This document shows, piece after piece, positions 1 through 11,524 of a DNA stretch of 64,000 bases; position 1 is the stretch's first letter, and the number at the start of each line of letters is the position of its first letter. The notes beneath the pieces are model-generated. The model saw only the letters and a program-made list of their open reading frames with translations. It was not told the DNA's origin and did no database searches. This DNA comes from Ariolimax columbianus (lineage: Eukaryota > Mollusca > Gastropoda > Stylommatophora > Arionidae). The position numbers were made by a program, and so were the translations under genes. The stretch covers positions 155,042,816 through 155,106,815 of the forward strand of contig JAVGWX010000002.1 in NCBI GenBank assembly GCA_036924085.1, read 5' to 3'.

Positions 1-839
1 TAGGAGCTGACCACTGGCCTTCCGATTTGGGTAGAGAGAGAATGAGTGACAGACGGATTGGCAACGGAGCTTGCTGCGATAGATGAGTGACAGGTGTGCA
101 CAGTATTTCGTTCCAATAAGACTGAATAGAGCCATCCCCTGAAATCCATTGGTCAAGCTCTGACTTTGCTTGAGTGTATATAACTCGAAACAAAGTTTAG
201 CTCAGGAGGCTGGATGAGAGAGGCTGGATGAGAGAGGAAGAGGAGGCTGGATAGAGAGATTAGAGCGAGAGAGAGAGAGACTGAATTTAGATAATATGTT
301 TAGCTCACCGACTTAGATAGAGGAGCGATTGATAGACTGTTGTACGAATGTTAGTGATAGAACAGGATCGTTCAAATAGGGGTGTGAGTTTTGTATTAAT
401 AGATAATCTGAACGTGTGTTGTAAACAGGAAACATTGTGAACGAGGTATGTCCAGATCGCCCGCCCGAGGGGATTTGAGTGAGGAAGAGTTTTTGAGGGT
501 GTGTTGATGGAGCAGATCTAAGAGGTGTGTGTGGCAATTGAACTGGGTTTTTGATAGTTGGGAATTCCATCAAGAGCTAATGCTTACAATTTCCGCTTTA
601 GTTAATATTTATATTAACATATATATATAGAAATACTTAGTTAAGATGATATGTATTGTATTGTGTTTGTAATTTCACTAATCAATTTTTATGGTATGAG
701 TATTGTTTAATGAATATGCCAATGCTGTGTGCTATATTATTTTCAGTGGGTGGTCATGATTGATGTGGATGTGTGTGATAATGTTCTAAGTTAGAATAAC
801 CCTAGGGAAAACTGTGGGATCTGCCACATCCCCTAGAAG
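1..839. other. Non-coding flank, no gene recognised
   Basis: I see no gene here. Positions 205-290 hold a few imperfect copies of a GAGGCTGGATGAGAGA-like unit that grade into a short GA-rich stretch. The open frame at 313-573 on the minus strand has no family resemblance and no splice context. The rest is AT-rich unique-looking sequence, probably intergenic or an intron of the gene whose exons begin at 8033. Confidence 0.5.
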
Positions 840-1605
840 CGACAGGGGCGCTACGGTCACTAGACACGGAAGGCAGGAAAGCAGGTCTAGCTTTGAACCT
901 TGGGAAAACCAGAGCTATTCGTAACCGTTTCACAGAGCTTAACCCCATACTCTTGAGTGGAACTCCCACAGAAGACGCTGACGAATATGTCTATCTGGGA
1001 AGGCTCCTCAACATAAAACCTGAGATCACCAGACGGAAACAGGCAGGCTGGGCAGCATTCAACTACATCATGACAGCAACAGATGTTACACAAGACACCA
1101 GACTACGTGCGGACATCTTCGACTCGGTAGTTCTGCCATCGCTCTGCTATGGTAGCAAAACCTGGTCTCTAACGACAGCAGAAGAGAGCCAAATGAGAAC
1201 AGCACACGCATCTCTAGAAAGACGTCTGGTGGGCAAAACTCTCAATCAACAGCGGCAAAACGAACTGCACAAAAACGACATCCAGAGAATGTCACACATC
1301 AATGATGCCCTACAGTACGTTAACCACTCAAAACACCGCTGGAAAGGCCATAGACAATAAGACGAAAGATGGAGTACCATAACCACCAATACACAAAATA
1401 AGACCTCGGAGACGGATCCCAACTTGCTGGCGAGATTCACTGGAAAAATACAACATTCACAACCCCACAACGAGCAGACTACTATCACACTGGACGATAT
1501 GCGACCACGATAGAAACAACTGGAACCTGATTTGGGACCCGTTCAAGGATGACCACCACTTTACGAAGAACGGGTCGAACTAAGAACTAAGAACTATTTC
1601 CCTTT
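835..1605 (+). pseudogene. Non-LTR retrotransposon fragment (reverse transcriptase C-terminal part)
   Basis: This is the 3' end of a LINE ORF2, the part after the RT catalytic site. Visible family features in order are AGLALNLGKT near 880-910, EYVYLGRLLN near 985-1015, a thumb-like LPSLCYGSKTWSL near 1133-1170, the LERRLVG segment near 1215, and the terminal DERWSTITT and WDPF motifs. The frame is open from about 840 to 1360, then a TAA interrupts it between RQ and DERWSTI. The coding trace resumes and ends at NGSN-stop near 1583. It is followed by a repeated CTAAGAA tail, typical of LINEs that end in short tandem repeats. The fingers, palm and endonuclease are missing, so this is a 5'-truncated dead copy. 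Clade (RTE-like or other) was not settled. A more decayed relative lies at 32280-32870. Confidence 0.75.
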
Positions 1606-2165
1606 TCTCTTTTCTAAACTTGACGTCTTTCATCTCATTTTATTCCCCTTGTTTATTCTCTAAACTTAACATCTTTCTTCCCATTCTATTTCTCATTTTC
1701 TTTTCTAGACATCTTTCTTCTCATTATATTCCCCTTTCTCTTGTCTAAACTTGATGCTTTCTTTTCATTTTATGAACCTTTTGTTCTCCTAAATGTGTCT
1801 TTCTTCTCATTCTATTCCTCTTCTTCTTCTCATAAACTCGACGTCTTTCTTCTCATTCTAATATTCTTTTCTTCTCCGAAATTTGACTTTCTTCTCATTC
1901 TTTTCCAATTTTTCTTCTCTAAAATTTACGTTTTTCTTCTCATTCTTTTTCTCTGTTTCTTCTCCTAACTTGACATCCGTCTTCTTTTTCCATTTCTCTT
2001 CTTTCTCCTCGTAAATTTTACGTCTGTCTTCATATCATCATTCTTTACCTCTTTCTTGTTCTCCTATAATCGATCAAATTCTGTTTCTTATCATCCTCTT
2101 CTTATTGGACCTCCTATATTTAATTGTTTCCCCCCTTTCACACTGTCTTCTTGCTTCATCTTCTT
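1606..2165. repeat. Degenerate pyrimidine-rich tandem repeat
   Basis: The + strand is almost all C and T. It carries many imperfect copies of a roughly 35-45 nt unit containing AACTTGACGTCTTTCTTCTC followed by ATTCTATT. Copies are diverged and vary in length, so the array is old. It begins right after the LINE fragment's 3' tail. Confidence 0.6.
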
Positions 2166-2399
2166 CACGTGATTTTACTTGTCTAATTAGTTTGACTATG
2201 CAAAACTGGTAACTATGTTACATCGACCTGTGTTTAACAAATTTATATGTAGCTCTTGCTTATGTAAACTTGTTTGTTATGTTATTTTGTTGTGTAAACT
2301 AGTTCTTGACATTACTCGTGCTTTCATTAAAACTGTTTTTATATTATTTATCTTGTGTACAACTGATTTTTATGTACAATTTTGCATGTTTAAACAATT

Positions 2400-3345
2400 T
2401 TTTGCAATGGTTTGCAGTACAAAAGGGAGTCCGACAGGGATGTATCCTCTCACCTTATCTGTACAACATATATGCGGAATGTATAATGAGAAATTTTCGA
2501 CAAGATATGAGCATTGAAAGTCTCGACCCATTTACGATTGGGGGGTACGAGATTCCAGAGTTATATACGCAGATGACACAGTGATACTATCAAGAAGTGC
2601 AGAAGGGCTAGAGCAGCTACCTTCAGCTGTTAATGGAGATAGTAAAGATCAAAACCTGTTCATAAACATAAATAAAACAAAGATAATGACCACCGACAAA
2701 ACACAATGTCAGCACAAATTTACAGTGGGTGGTGAGGAAATAGATCAGGTTACACATTTTGAATATCTGGGCTCCAGAATTGACAAAAATGGTGACTGCT
2801 CGAAAGGAATCAGAAGAAGATTAGCTATGGCAATGCAGAGACTGAACAGCCTGAAGAAATTATGGCAGGGCACCAACAAAATGATAAAAGTAAAAGTCTT
2901 GAGAGCCTGTGTTTTTCCTGTGGCAGCTTATGGCTGTGAATCATGGACGATTACCAAAACTTCTATCAAAAGAATCGAATCCTTCGAGTCAAAATGTTAC
3001 AGAAAGATCCTCAGAATACCCTGGACAGAGAAAAAAAACAATTGCAGACATTCGGAAAAAGTTGAGCATAGAAGAGAACTGGTTTATCAATTCCATTTTG
3101 GCTAGAAAATGCAAGTACTTTGGTCACATCAAGAGACTCACCGGTCTTGAGAGAACGGTGATGGAAGGTATGGTGCCAGGCAAAAGAGGAAGGGGTAGAC
3201 CAAGAAGACAATGGCACCAAGATATCCAGGAATGCCTAAGTATGACTGTGGCTGAGGCTGGTGTTTTGGCAAGGGAACGAGTTTCTTTCAGACAGACTGT
3301 GATGGGAGCGACGTTCTACAAAGGACATGCTACATGATGATGAAA
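2400..3345 (+). pseudogene. LINE reverse transcriptase fragment, two frameshifts
   Basis: This is an RT-domain fragment of an endonuclease/reverse-transcriptase type LINE. It reads VQKGVRQGCILSPYLYN (RT motif B region) near 2418-2470. After a one-base frameshift near 2550 it reads IYADDTVILS, the catalytic YADD box, near 2563-2592. A long frame then covers FEYLGSRID, the LRACVFPVAAYGCESWT thumb segment and RILRIPWT. A second frameshift lies in the A-run at 3032-3039, after which the C-terminal KRGRGRPRRQWHQDI motif continues to the stop at 3335-3337. The endonuclease and the first half of RT are absent. It cannot be active. It is the third-best preserved LINE of the window. Confidence 0.8.
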
Positions 3346-3719
3346 CAATTTTTACCGTCACGTTTTATTTAAGTAAAATTGTTTTTTTTTGGTAAAAGTT
3401 ATAAAAATAATTGTTAATGTTCAACAATTTTACTTAAATAAATTAAAATATAAACTAGCAATAACCCGCCAATACTGTCTGAAGTAAATCCAAAACTTCA
3501 ATAATACAAAATTGGAAATAATTAAAAGTCAATTTAGAAGTTCTGTGATGGCATAATTTCTTGTGGAAAAGCGTTACTTTCTTAACAAGGATGTACTCTA
3601 ATGAAAACTGTTTTTCATAGAACTTTTCTAGTTTTCCTAACTTGAAGTCTTTATACTGGTTTAGAATACTATGCAGAGTCTGCATACAACCAGTTTCATT
3701 TACGTCACTTTTCTCTAAA
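3346..3719. other. AT-rich spacer, nothing recognised
   Basis: No coding or repeat signal is convincing. A short inverted similarity around TTTACTTAAATAAA occurs at about 3365-3380 and 3430-3445. Confidence 0.4.
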
Positions 3720-5835
3720 AGCTATGCGCATACAATTCATTATTAAATGCATTAACTGTCCTTGCCTCCACTACCTCCCGTGGCAATGCATTCCATGTAT
3801 TCACCACTCTCTGACTAAAAAATATTTCCTAATATCCCATCTGGAACTCTCTTTAGTCAACTTGTAGCTATGCCCTCTTGTTCTTGTGGGTAGCTGTATT
3901 AAAAAAAACCCAATGTGTTATAGTCTAATTTATCCAATTTTTCTTATCATCTTATAAACCTGTGTTGAGTCACCACGAATTCTTCTCTCTGCTAGACACT
4001 GTAAGCCGGTTTTTCTGAGTCGTTCCTCATAACTGTAATTCTGGAATGCCACTATCAGCTTTGTCACTCTTTTTTGTATTCTTTCCAGCATGTTTATATC
4101 CCCTCTATGATAAGGACTCCACACCTGTACACAGTACTAGGTCTAACTAATACTTTATACAGTTTGACTTTCACTTCCTTGCTTCAATGTTTAATATTTC
4201 TTTTTATCATACCTAACATTACATTTGCCCTTTTCACTGCTACCCGAACTTGCTCACACATCTTACCTGTGTGATCTATTATAATCCCTATGTCCATTTC
4301 CTTATCTATCTTTCTAATATTGTTCTCTCCCATTCTGTAATTATGTTCCATATTGGATCTACCTATGTGGATGACTATCCATGTATCCACATTAAACTCC
4401 ATGTGCCAGCTTACAGACCATTCTCGAATTTGATCTATATCCGACTTCAATATATCCACTTATGCTTTAGATGAGAAACTACTGCATAGTTTTGTGTCAT
4501 CAGCAAATTTTGCATTCATAGATCCTATATAAATGTCCAAATCGTTTATGTATTTCAAGAACAAAATTGGTCCCAAAACCGAGCCCTGTGCACACCACTT
4601 TTCACTTCACACCACTCAGAGTACTACTTATTTATGCCCACCCTCTGCCTTCTTCCCGTTAACCAATTTTCAATCCATTTGGCAGCTTCCCTACCTATTC
4701 CATGTGATTTTAACTTTCGAAATAATATTTGATGAGGTATTCTATCAAATGCCTTTGCAAAATCTAGATAAATAACGTCCACTGGCTCCCCTTTATCTAT
4801 GATTTTAGTAACCTCCTCCATGAATTCTAATAGATTTGTTAAGTATTATCTCCTTCTAGTAAACTCATGCTGACTATTTCTGATTAGATTACATTTGTCT
4901 AAATGCATTACAATGGTTTCTTTGATTATTTACTCTAACAATTTACAGACTATGCTTGTTAAACTCACCGGCCTATAATTTGCTGGATCTGATTTTTCCG
5001 TTTTTTCAAAATAAGGGAATCACTTCTGTATCTTTTCAATCCCGTGGAAGAATCCCTGATGCAAGTAATTGAGAACATAATATAGCCAATGGTTTTTTTA
5101 GTTGGTCTCTAATGTCAAACAACAATTTTGGAGGAATACCATCTTGATCTGGACATTTATCCACTTTTAACCCCTCCAATTTAAAAAAAACCCATTTCCT
5201 CTGTAACACAGATTGATCTTAATCCCTCTGTATCCATGTCTCTTTGAAAAATGTCTATAAGCTCTGGGATCTTGGAGCAGTCCTCTGTTATGTAGACTGT
5301 GCCAAAGTACTGAGTAGATTGAGTAGATTAGGTGCCTCCCTATATTCTCTTATGATTTTGCCCGTGCTATCTATGAGAGGGTTTACTTTGTCTTTCGTTC
5401 TTTGTTTATTTCTAACATCAGAAAAGAAGCTTTTACTGTCAGTTTTGATGCTATGAGCAAGTTTTTTTTCGAAGTATTTTTTCTGCTTTTTTCACTTTCT
5501 GAGCTATGTTTTGCTTGTCCAAATATTTTACATACGTTTCTTTTGATTTACCTGCCTCTATATATTTTTGTCCATGCTTTATTATTAGCTTTTCTACATT
5601 TAACTACAAATCTAGTTATCCACGTTTTACGGTTGGGGTTTACCTCCCTACATGGAACACATTCCTCTTTCAGCGTTTCTAGAACTGTTTTAAAACTCTC
5701 CCACTCCTGTTCAACATCTTGTTTCGTTCTTCCTATAAGGACGGCACATATAGCTGAACTGTATAATGACACATTATAATAATAGTGAGAATGCTTAATT
5801 GTTCTTAAATGAAGAATATTGATAATCAATTATTA
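3720..5835 (-). pseudogene. CR1/jockey-like LINE relic, RT and C-terminal region
   Basis: Read on the minus strand this is a continuous trace of a CR1/jockey-superfamily ORF2. In order from 5835 downwards it shows a linker with RKTWITRFVVKCRKANNKAW (about 5625-5560), an RT block VDVIYLDFAKAFDRIPHQ (about 4790-4735), the catalytic AKFADDTKLC box near 4510-4485, then MEFNVDTW and YRMGENNI. The terminal part holds QKRVTKLI near 4070 and VVNTWNALPREVV near 3800. Stops and frameshifts are scattered through it, for example a stop after FSSKA just upstream of VDILKSD. It is about 2.1 kb, decayed and 5'-truncated. A second piece of the same family is at 34925-35390 in the same orientation. Confidence 0.8.
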
Positions 5836-6030
5836 GACTAACATATGACTCTCGCTCACTTTGTGTTGCGCAATTCTCAGACTCAATAAGTACGGTCAGC
5901 TATTTCTATGTATAGAAAATTATATTCTGAAATTGAGAAAACTAACTCTACGTCTTCAATAACGGTTTTGAAAATATAATTTACAAAATTGAAAGGGCTT
6001 TTACTCACACACCTTTGAAAGAAAAACAAA
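5836..6030. other. AT-rich spacer
   Basis: No recognisable feature. Confidence 0.3.
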
Positions 6031-6034
6031 CAAC

Positions 6035-6120
6035 AACAAAAACCAGCGAGACGGATTCGAACCAGCGACCTCACGATTAGTACATTTTCCAAGGCGAGAA
6101 TAATGGTTATTGACTTGGGT
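6035..6120 (-). repeat. tRNA-like SINE head (decayed)
   Basis: On the minus strand the sequence contains GGTTCGAATCC (a good pol III B box / T-loop) at about 6052-6062, preceded by a plausible anticodon arm, but no pairing 5' acceptor half. An A/C-rich tail (AACAACAAC-like) follows on the minus strand at 6015-6040. A genuine tRNA gene is unlikely because the acceptor stem cannot be closed. A tRNA-derived SINE fragment is the better reading. Confidence 0.4.
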
Positions 6121-7674
6121 ATACGCTTAAGATCACGTGGTTCACCGGCTGTGGTACAAATGGAGTGAATTCTGTTAGAAACTTTTATACAGTTGATTTA
6201 TTTGTATTTAGGGTTACGTATGATTCAATAGTTCAGACAAACAACGTTAATAGGAGAGACGTCTCTGACATCAAGCCAATGTAGCCGTGAAGGGGGACTA
6301 AAGGCTGCCAAAGTCCAGGGAAGCAGCTGCAATAAATGCATGTTGAATACAGATGCTTCAGGGCACACGGGAACAGATCATAATGCAACATACTCCACAC
6401 CATAATGACAGTTACAGGCAAAACTCTGTTGCCTCAGGACAGGACATAGACTACATAAACACATGTATAGACTTTGTCTATCTTTTTCATCCCTGAGCGC
6501 ATCTGGACCTAGTGAACTAACTGCATGATATGTTTCGCAGGACTGCCCACAGTATAATGGAATGATGAAGACACACATGTCAAAAGCCCCAACACTAATA
6601 TCCAAGTTGACATCTTCAGACAGCGGACGAGTTCATCACGAGAACTTGTGTAAACATCAATGATCGGACGCAACAACATGATGTGACATTATCCTGATTT
6701 TCAAATGATGAATGTGATTCAAGAATCATTTGGTTTTTATCTTTAGAATATTTAACCAAGACAAGTCCCAAATCGACAGCCTCGCCATTATTATGGTAAG
6801 CATGCTTTTGATATAAATAGAAGGACTAGCGGTGTGGATGAACGGTCGTGCCTGGCCAAAATGATGGAACAATACAGACGTAATCATGATTTATTGGTTG
6901 GATAAATTTAGAATGTAAAAGACAGTTTATTACACGACTGATTAATGATAACGTTTTTGCATTTTACAGCAAAGGTACAGGGTTCGACACCTCACACCCC
7001 CTCCCTCCATGTTTCTGATCATTGACTTACAAAGTAGTACATCGTTACAATATATTTCATGTTACTGATCAATAACTTAGCAGTTTAAAAAGATTTGCTC
7101 AAATGCCATTGTTGCATGAAACATTCACTCGCTTTCATTTCGCTTGACATTCTTCTATGTGATTATATGCTTGTGATTGCTGAGTGGACTGGTTGAATGG
7201 GCTTTGGTTGGATGCTACACCACCTCGGGATATAACTGCGCTTACACAGCGATACTACCTTTTTGTTGTCATTCTCCTCACACACACTGATGACTTTTGC
7301 TTTTGAACTAATTTGTTCCATAACAGTGATCGATGATATAGGAAAATAAACTGTACTTCTTAAACTTGAACAGTCATATATAGCAAAATAATAAGTCACG
7401 ACTTAATTAAACAAGTCCAGCCATCTCAATACAGAACTTACACAGATACTGATACTTACATGTTTCATTATAACTGGCTGGCTATCTATCCTGTGTCTAG
7501 TCTGTTGATACAATCTGTGACACGACCTTCATTGCAAGAAAACAAATGTCTAGTTAGTACGCAATTGAAACTTTAAGTTATCAAACTTTTTGAGTCTAAA
7601 ATTATCAAGCCAAATTTTTACTTCTTCGCATTCAAATTCAGGGTAGTTCATCGAATACACTGGGATAAAGAGCT
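6121..7674. other. Non-coding stretch with a possible tRNA-like fragment
   Basis: No exon or transposon ORF was found. Around 6950-7000 the + strand has AAAGGTACAGGGTTCGACAC, a B-box-like segment. It resembles the reverse complement of the sequence at about 27505-27540, so the two are probably diverged copies of one tRNA-derived repeat. The short open frames here have no recognisable content. Confidence 0.4.
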
Positions 7675-7940
7675 GCCAAGACTCTTCCCCACCTCCATAC
7701 AAACGGCAACAGGACAGACTGGCTAGGGAAAAGGAATCGAAGTCTAGCCCGTTACCCAAAAAATGCCTGCTGAAGAGGATGTGTCGGACTGAAACGTGCA
7801 AATATCGCATTCAAGATGTAAACTACGACACAACAAATCCCGTTTTCCAAACAACATCTAGCTACTCGCAAACCGCTGTACATGCCTTGGTAGCGGGAAT
7901 TTGAGAACGAACAACGAATACGAAAAAGAAGAATTGAATA
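7675..7940 (+). repeat. Diverged SINE copy carrying the shared central domain
   Basis: The stretch aligns by eye with the complete SINE at 55023-55385. It has GACTGGCTAGGG, then a CTGAAGAGGATGTGT segment, a TGTAAACTACGACACAAC block and a final GAGAACGAAC with a GAAAAAGAAG tail near 7935. It lacks a clear head and is more diverged than the four complete copies. It ends about 90 bp upstream of the first exon. Confidence 0.65.
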
Positions 7941-8032
7941 CATTGTAATCTAATTCGAATCGAATATTCCGCACATCCTTGCTCAAAACACATAAAAAGC
8001 CTGACTTCATCTTGACGTATTATTAATTTCAG

Positions 8033-8189
8033 GTTCCATCTGTGACCCTTCTTCGAATCTCATCTCAGACGTTGTTAGAGAGCGGGTCTTCAACCCCCTT
8101 AACTTTCAATGTAGACTCAACCATATTTAGAATCAGCATAGAAGTGAATGGCAGTGATGCTTTGGACGCAACCATCTGGGATCCAGCAG
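8033..8189 (+). CDS. Hemicentin/VWA7-like protein, exon 1 of those in this window
   Basis: This is an internal exon of an extracellular hemicentin/VWA7-type protein. The acceptor is TTAATTTCAG ending at 8032 and the donor is GTAAAA at 8190. It is 157 nt, starts in phase 0 and ends in phase 1. The translation begins VPSVTLLRISS and contains LTFNVDSTIFRISIEV followed by IWDPAG. This is the 'fxVDsTi...i.DPsG' signature of the module that directly follows the VWA domain in hemicentin and VWA7 proteins. Those modules are beta-rich and act in the extracellular matrix or secreted space. The signature is seen in the sequence; the family name is from knowledge of these proteins. The VWA domain itself was not found upstream, so the 5' exons are probably outside the window. 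Confidence 0.75.
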
Positions 8190-8424
8190 GTAAAATAAAC
8201 TGAATATAATTTATGGAATTCGGGTATTCATTCTTGAAGAATTTGTACCGAAGCCAGCCTGGACGACACCGTCTGTTTAAATTTCAGTTGCTTTGAAACA
8301 CTCCAGAAACTCCTGTTCCCGTCATTAAATGCCACATTCATAACTGCCGATGAACCTGCTTTCTATATCTCTCTCTCTCTCCCTCTCTCTTTCTTGCTAT
8401 CTCTTTTTTTCTTTCTCTCGCACG

Positions 8425-8456
<32 letters not shown>

Positions 8457-8831
8457 CACTGTTGTCCTTTATCTATTGTGCAAGTAAATCTGACTGTTGT
8501 TAGAATGCTCTGTGATCGGAAGCAAATCCGTTACTTAGCGAATTGGGAAATGTATAACAACAGTCTCCATCATGAGAAGTGACCCTGAAGCCGTGACTTC
8601 GGCTCTGAGGTGGCTGAGCCTACTTAAATGAAGGCCGTCTCTGTTTCTGACTCTTAACCGTTGTTTCCGAAAGTGCACACCTGCTGGCTATGTCATGAGT
8701 AGATAGCGGACGCAGAAGTTTCATACCTTTAGGATCTCGTGCTGAAGTATTGTCTTGGTCATGCTTGTGTCTGCAAAAATGATGGACCTCAACGGCAACA
8801 GTAGTGGGGACGTTGAGATTAGGTACTTGTG
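8190..8831. other. Intron sequence with a CT microsatellite
   Basis: Start of the 12.9-kb intron. A CT-rich microsatellite runs from about 8369 to 8452, with a clean (CT)n core at 8428-8450. The rest shows no coding or transposon signal. Confidence 0.6.
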
Positions 8832-9043
8832 GCAAGCACTTCTTGTATGACAAGCATATCTTGTGTGACAAGTACATCTTGTATGACAAGTACATCTTGT
8901 ATGACAAGCATATCTTGTGTGACAAGTACATCTTGTATCAAAAGTACATCTCGTATGACAAGCACATCTTGGATGACAAGTACATCTCGTATGACAAGTA
9001 CATCTTGTATGACAAGCATATCTTGTGTGACAAGTACATCTTG
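8832..9043. repeat. 18-bp minisatellite, left part
   Basis: About twelve copies of an 18-bp unit, core ACATCTTGTATGACAAG with variants GCATATCTTGTGTGACAAG. The same unit resumes at 9406, so one array has been split by the SINE at 9044-9405. Because 18 is a multiple of three the array is open in several frames on both strands. Those frames are not genes. Confidence 0.9.
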
Positions 9044-9405
9044 TATGGCTGGCTTGGCTTCGTTCATTCTCAATCTCCCACTACCAAACACTGAAAGGGC
9101 TTAAGTAGCAGAATGTAATCCAGAGAACGGAATGCGTTGTGTCGTAGTTTACAGCTTGACTGCGATAGTTGCACCTTTCGGTCCAACACATCCGACTTCA
9201 GCAAGCATTTTTTGAGTACCGGGTTAGCATTCCCTCTTCGATCCCTTCTCCTTAGCCAGTCTGCCCTGTTGCAGCCTGTTATCCAGGATCACCACGTGGA
9301 GGTGTAGAAGGGTCTTGACAGCTCTGGTTCGCTAGCCCTGACGCTAGCAGTCAGCTATGGGTCGCTGACCGCTGCAGCTCATGCGCTGCTCAGCATCTTG
9401 ATCCC
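9044..9405 (-). mobile_element. SINE, complete copy inserted in minisatellite
   Basis: A 362-bp dispersed element whose sense strand is minus. It starts with GGATCAAGATGCTGAGCAGC at 9405 and ends in a (CCAAG)-type tail at 9046-9060. Near-identical copies are at 26321-26684, 55023-55385 and 59400-59751. The candidate target duplication GTACATCTTG (9034-9043 and 9406-9415) equals the array sequence, so it is expected in a repeat. The element carries the TGAAGTCGGATGTG central domain shared with the tRNA- and 28S-headed SINEs of this window. Its own head is not a tRNA, 5S or 28S that I recognise. Confidence 0.85.
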
Positions 9406-9945
9406 GTACATCTTGGATGACAAGCACATCTTGTATGGCAAGTAGATCTTGGATGACAAGTAGATCTTGTATGACACGCACATCTTGGATGACAAGCACA
9501 TCTTGGATGACAAGCACATCTTGGATGACAAGCACATCTTGGATGACAAGCACATCTTGTATGACAAGTAGATCTTGTATGACACGCACATCTTGGATGA
9601 CAAGCACATCTTGGATGACAAGCACATCTTGTATGACAAGCACATCTTGGATGACAAGCACATCTTGGATGACAAGCACATCTTGGATGACAAGCACATC
9701 TTGTATGACAAGTAGATCTTGTATGACACGCACATCTTGGATGACAAGCACATCTTGGATGACAAGCACATCTTGTATGACAAGCACATCTTGGATGACA
9801 AGCACATCTTGGATGACAAGCACATCTTGTATGACAAGTAGATCTTGTATGACACGCACATCTTGGATGACAAGCACATCTTGGATGACAAGCACATCTT
9901 GTATGACAAGCACATCTTGGATGACAAGCATTTTTAGGATGATAA
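9406..9945. repeat. 18-bp minisatellite, right part with higher-order structure
   Basis: About thirty copies of an 18-bp unit, core CACATCTTGGATGACAAG. A variant pair (TAGATCTTGTATGACACG) recurs at about 9461, 9569, 9713 and 9839, that is at 6, 8 and 7 unit spacings, so the array grew by multi-unit duplication. All long open frames across it are by-products of the 18-bp period. Confidence 0.92.
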
Positions 9946-10167
9946 GCACGCCTTAAATAAAGACAGTGCAATCACGAACAGACAATCCACATGTTGCTTA
10001 GTGATGAGATCAAACTTAGATCCAGTAGGGAGGGGCACAAGAGAGGACAAAGCACAAGTGTGCCCGACCAGCAAGCTGCATGAACCATCGTTATCAGCAT
10101 TCTTCGCCATTTCATTAGAGAGCCAGAACATACATGGGAATCCCCAAAAATACAGTACAACAGACCT
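9946..10167. other. Spacer
   Basis: No recognisable feature between the minisatellite and the LINE 3' tail. Confidence 0.3.
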
Positions 10168-10565
10168 TGTTGTTGTTGTTGTTGTTATTATCCCATAGCT
10201 GCTGAGCAAGCCTGCTCTTGGCAGCTCAATGCCATTCTAAGATACATACAGGCCTTCTTCAGTTGTGTCACTGCTCCGTACAGTGTGTTGGTAACTGTCG
10301 ACAGTGCTTGTAAGCGTCTTGCACTCAATGAGTAGATGTCGAACTGTTTCATCAGGATGAGAGCAATGTCTGCACAAGGGCAGGGGTCGGGGATTGATGC
10401 GATTCAAGTGGCTATTGACTCTGGTATGTCCTGTTTGGAACTGAAAGATGAGAATTTGATCTCTTCTATGCAGTTTATTTAAGTCATTGTTACTTTTTGG
10501 CTGTGACATTTCGATAAATACACTGTGACCTGTTGTTCCCGTCGCACACCTGTTCATTCAGATTT
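10168..10565 (-). pseudogene. LINE 3' fragment: end of RNase H ORF with CCHC-like knuckle
   Basis: On the minus strand an open frame (10557-10237) reads NKLHRRDQILIFQFQTGH, then CRHCSHPDETVRHLLIECKTL. This is the cysteine/histidine knuckle that ends ORF2 of I/jockey-type LINEs with an RNase H domain. A 3' tail of (CAA)n on the minus strand follows (10168-10186 reads GTT repeats on the plus strand). The tail differs from the (GAA)n of the LINE at 39547, so this is a different family. It is heavily truncated. Confidence 0.75.
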
Positions 10566-11520
10566 CCCGGGTATTATTCTTAATAATTCGTTTTACTGTG
10601 TGCTTACTGCAGAGAATATGCTCTGTTTGTTACCAACTCAAACCCCACCCATGGCTTAAATGTTCTTCTTATCTGTCGTCTTCCTTTCTACACAACTGTT
10701 CTTTGTCCAACCTACGAGACCTCTACCAAGGATCCAATAATGCTAGAGGTAGCCAGAGAGGATCCGGGCCTTGCTCAACATCCCAGATGCAGCGAGAGCA
10801 CCGAGTGATCTGACATTGCACTACCGTCGGACTACGCTCTGACTCTATGGGTGGAGAGGTGGGGTGGAGCCATTGGATCTCATCGGAATGTAGGAGCTCT
10901 TGTGGGGTGGGAGGAGGTGGGAAGATTGTGAAGGCACAGTGGACACTACGTGACACAGCCACGGCAAAAAGGCCTAAATACAGCATACAGAAGTGTGATC
11001 AGCAATGAAATCACCCGTGTCTAGCGGGGAATCCACTCTGTGAACCCCACCTAACACTCCACCTCACCCCCATCGACGCAGCGAACCTCCGAATTAACAA
11101 TGAAGGAAATGACAAAGCCAAATGCATCATCCCATGGAGAAAGGCGCACCCAGTGTGCTCTTTGGGATGAAGAAGTCTGCAGCAAACCACTCAATACTCC
11201 AATGCTAGCAAATAATAAACAAAAAACCTTAACACATTGGAGCAGAACACTTCTATTCTCATAAAATGCTTTCGCATTTACTGTTTTCCTTTTAGTTTGC
11301 ATCATTTACTTCCTGTTTTTGCTTGACATTCTTCAGCCCACCTGTATTAGCCTTTTTAACTGATGATGGGATTATGAGCATTCTTCTGTGAAAACCACTC
11401 TCATGTCTCTAGTGTAATTTGTGAATGTCTATTCACTGTCCATGTTTGACTCAATAAAATCCCCCCACCCCCTTTCTCTTTCTCTCGCTTTCTCTCTATC
11501 TCTGGTCTTCCAACGCCAAA
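10566..11520. other. Intron sequence, no gene recognised
   Basis: Nothing is supported as coding. The 11320-11440 stretch has a weak resemblance (ACATTCTTCTGTGAAAAC) to about 14115-14135, perhaps an old dispersed repeat. Confidence 0.35.
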
Positions 11521-11524
11521 GACG

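Noticed and set aside
6040..6115. Functional tRNA gene on the minus strand
   Set aside because: Good T-loop but no matching 5' acceptor half or D-arm; better read as a SINE fragment.
9344..9971. Long frames in all directions (for example VIQDVLVIQDVL or MTSTSWMTSTSW repeats)
   Set aside because: They are produced by an 18-bp tandem repeat without stop codons; no gene evidence.
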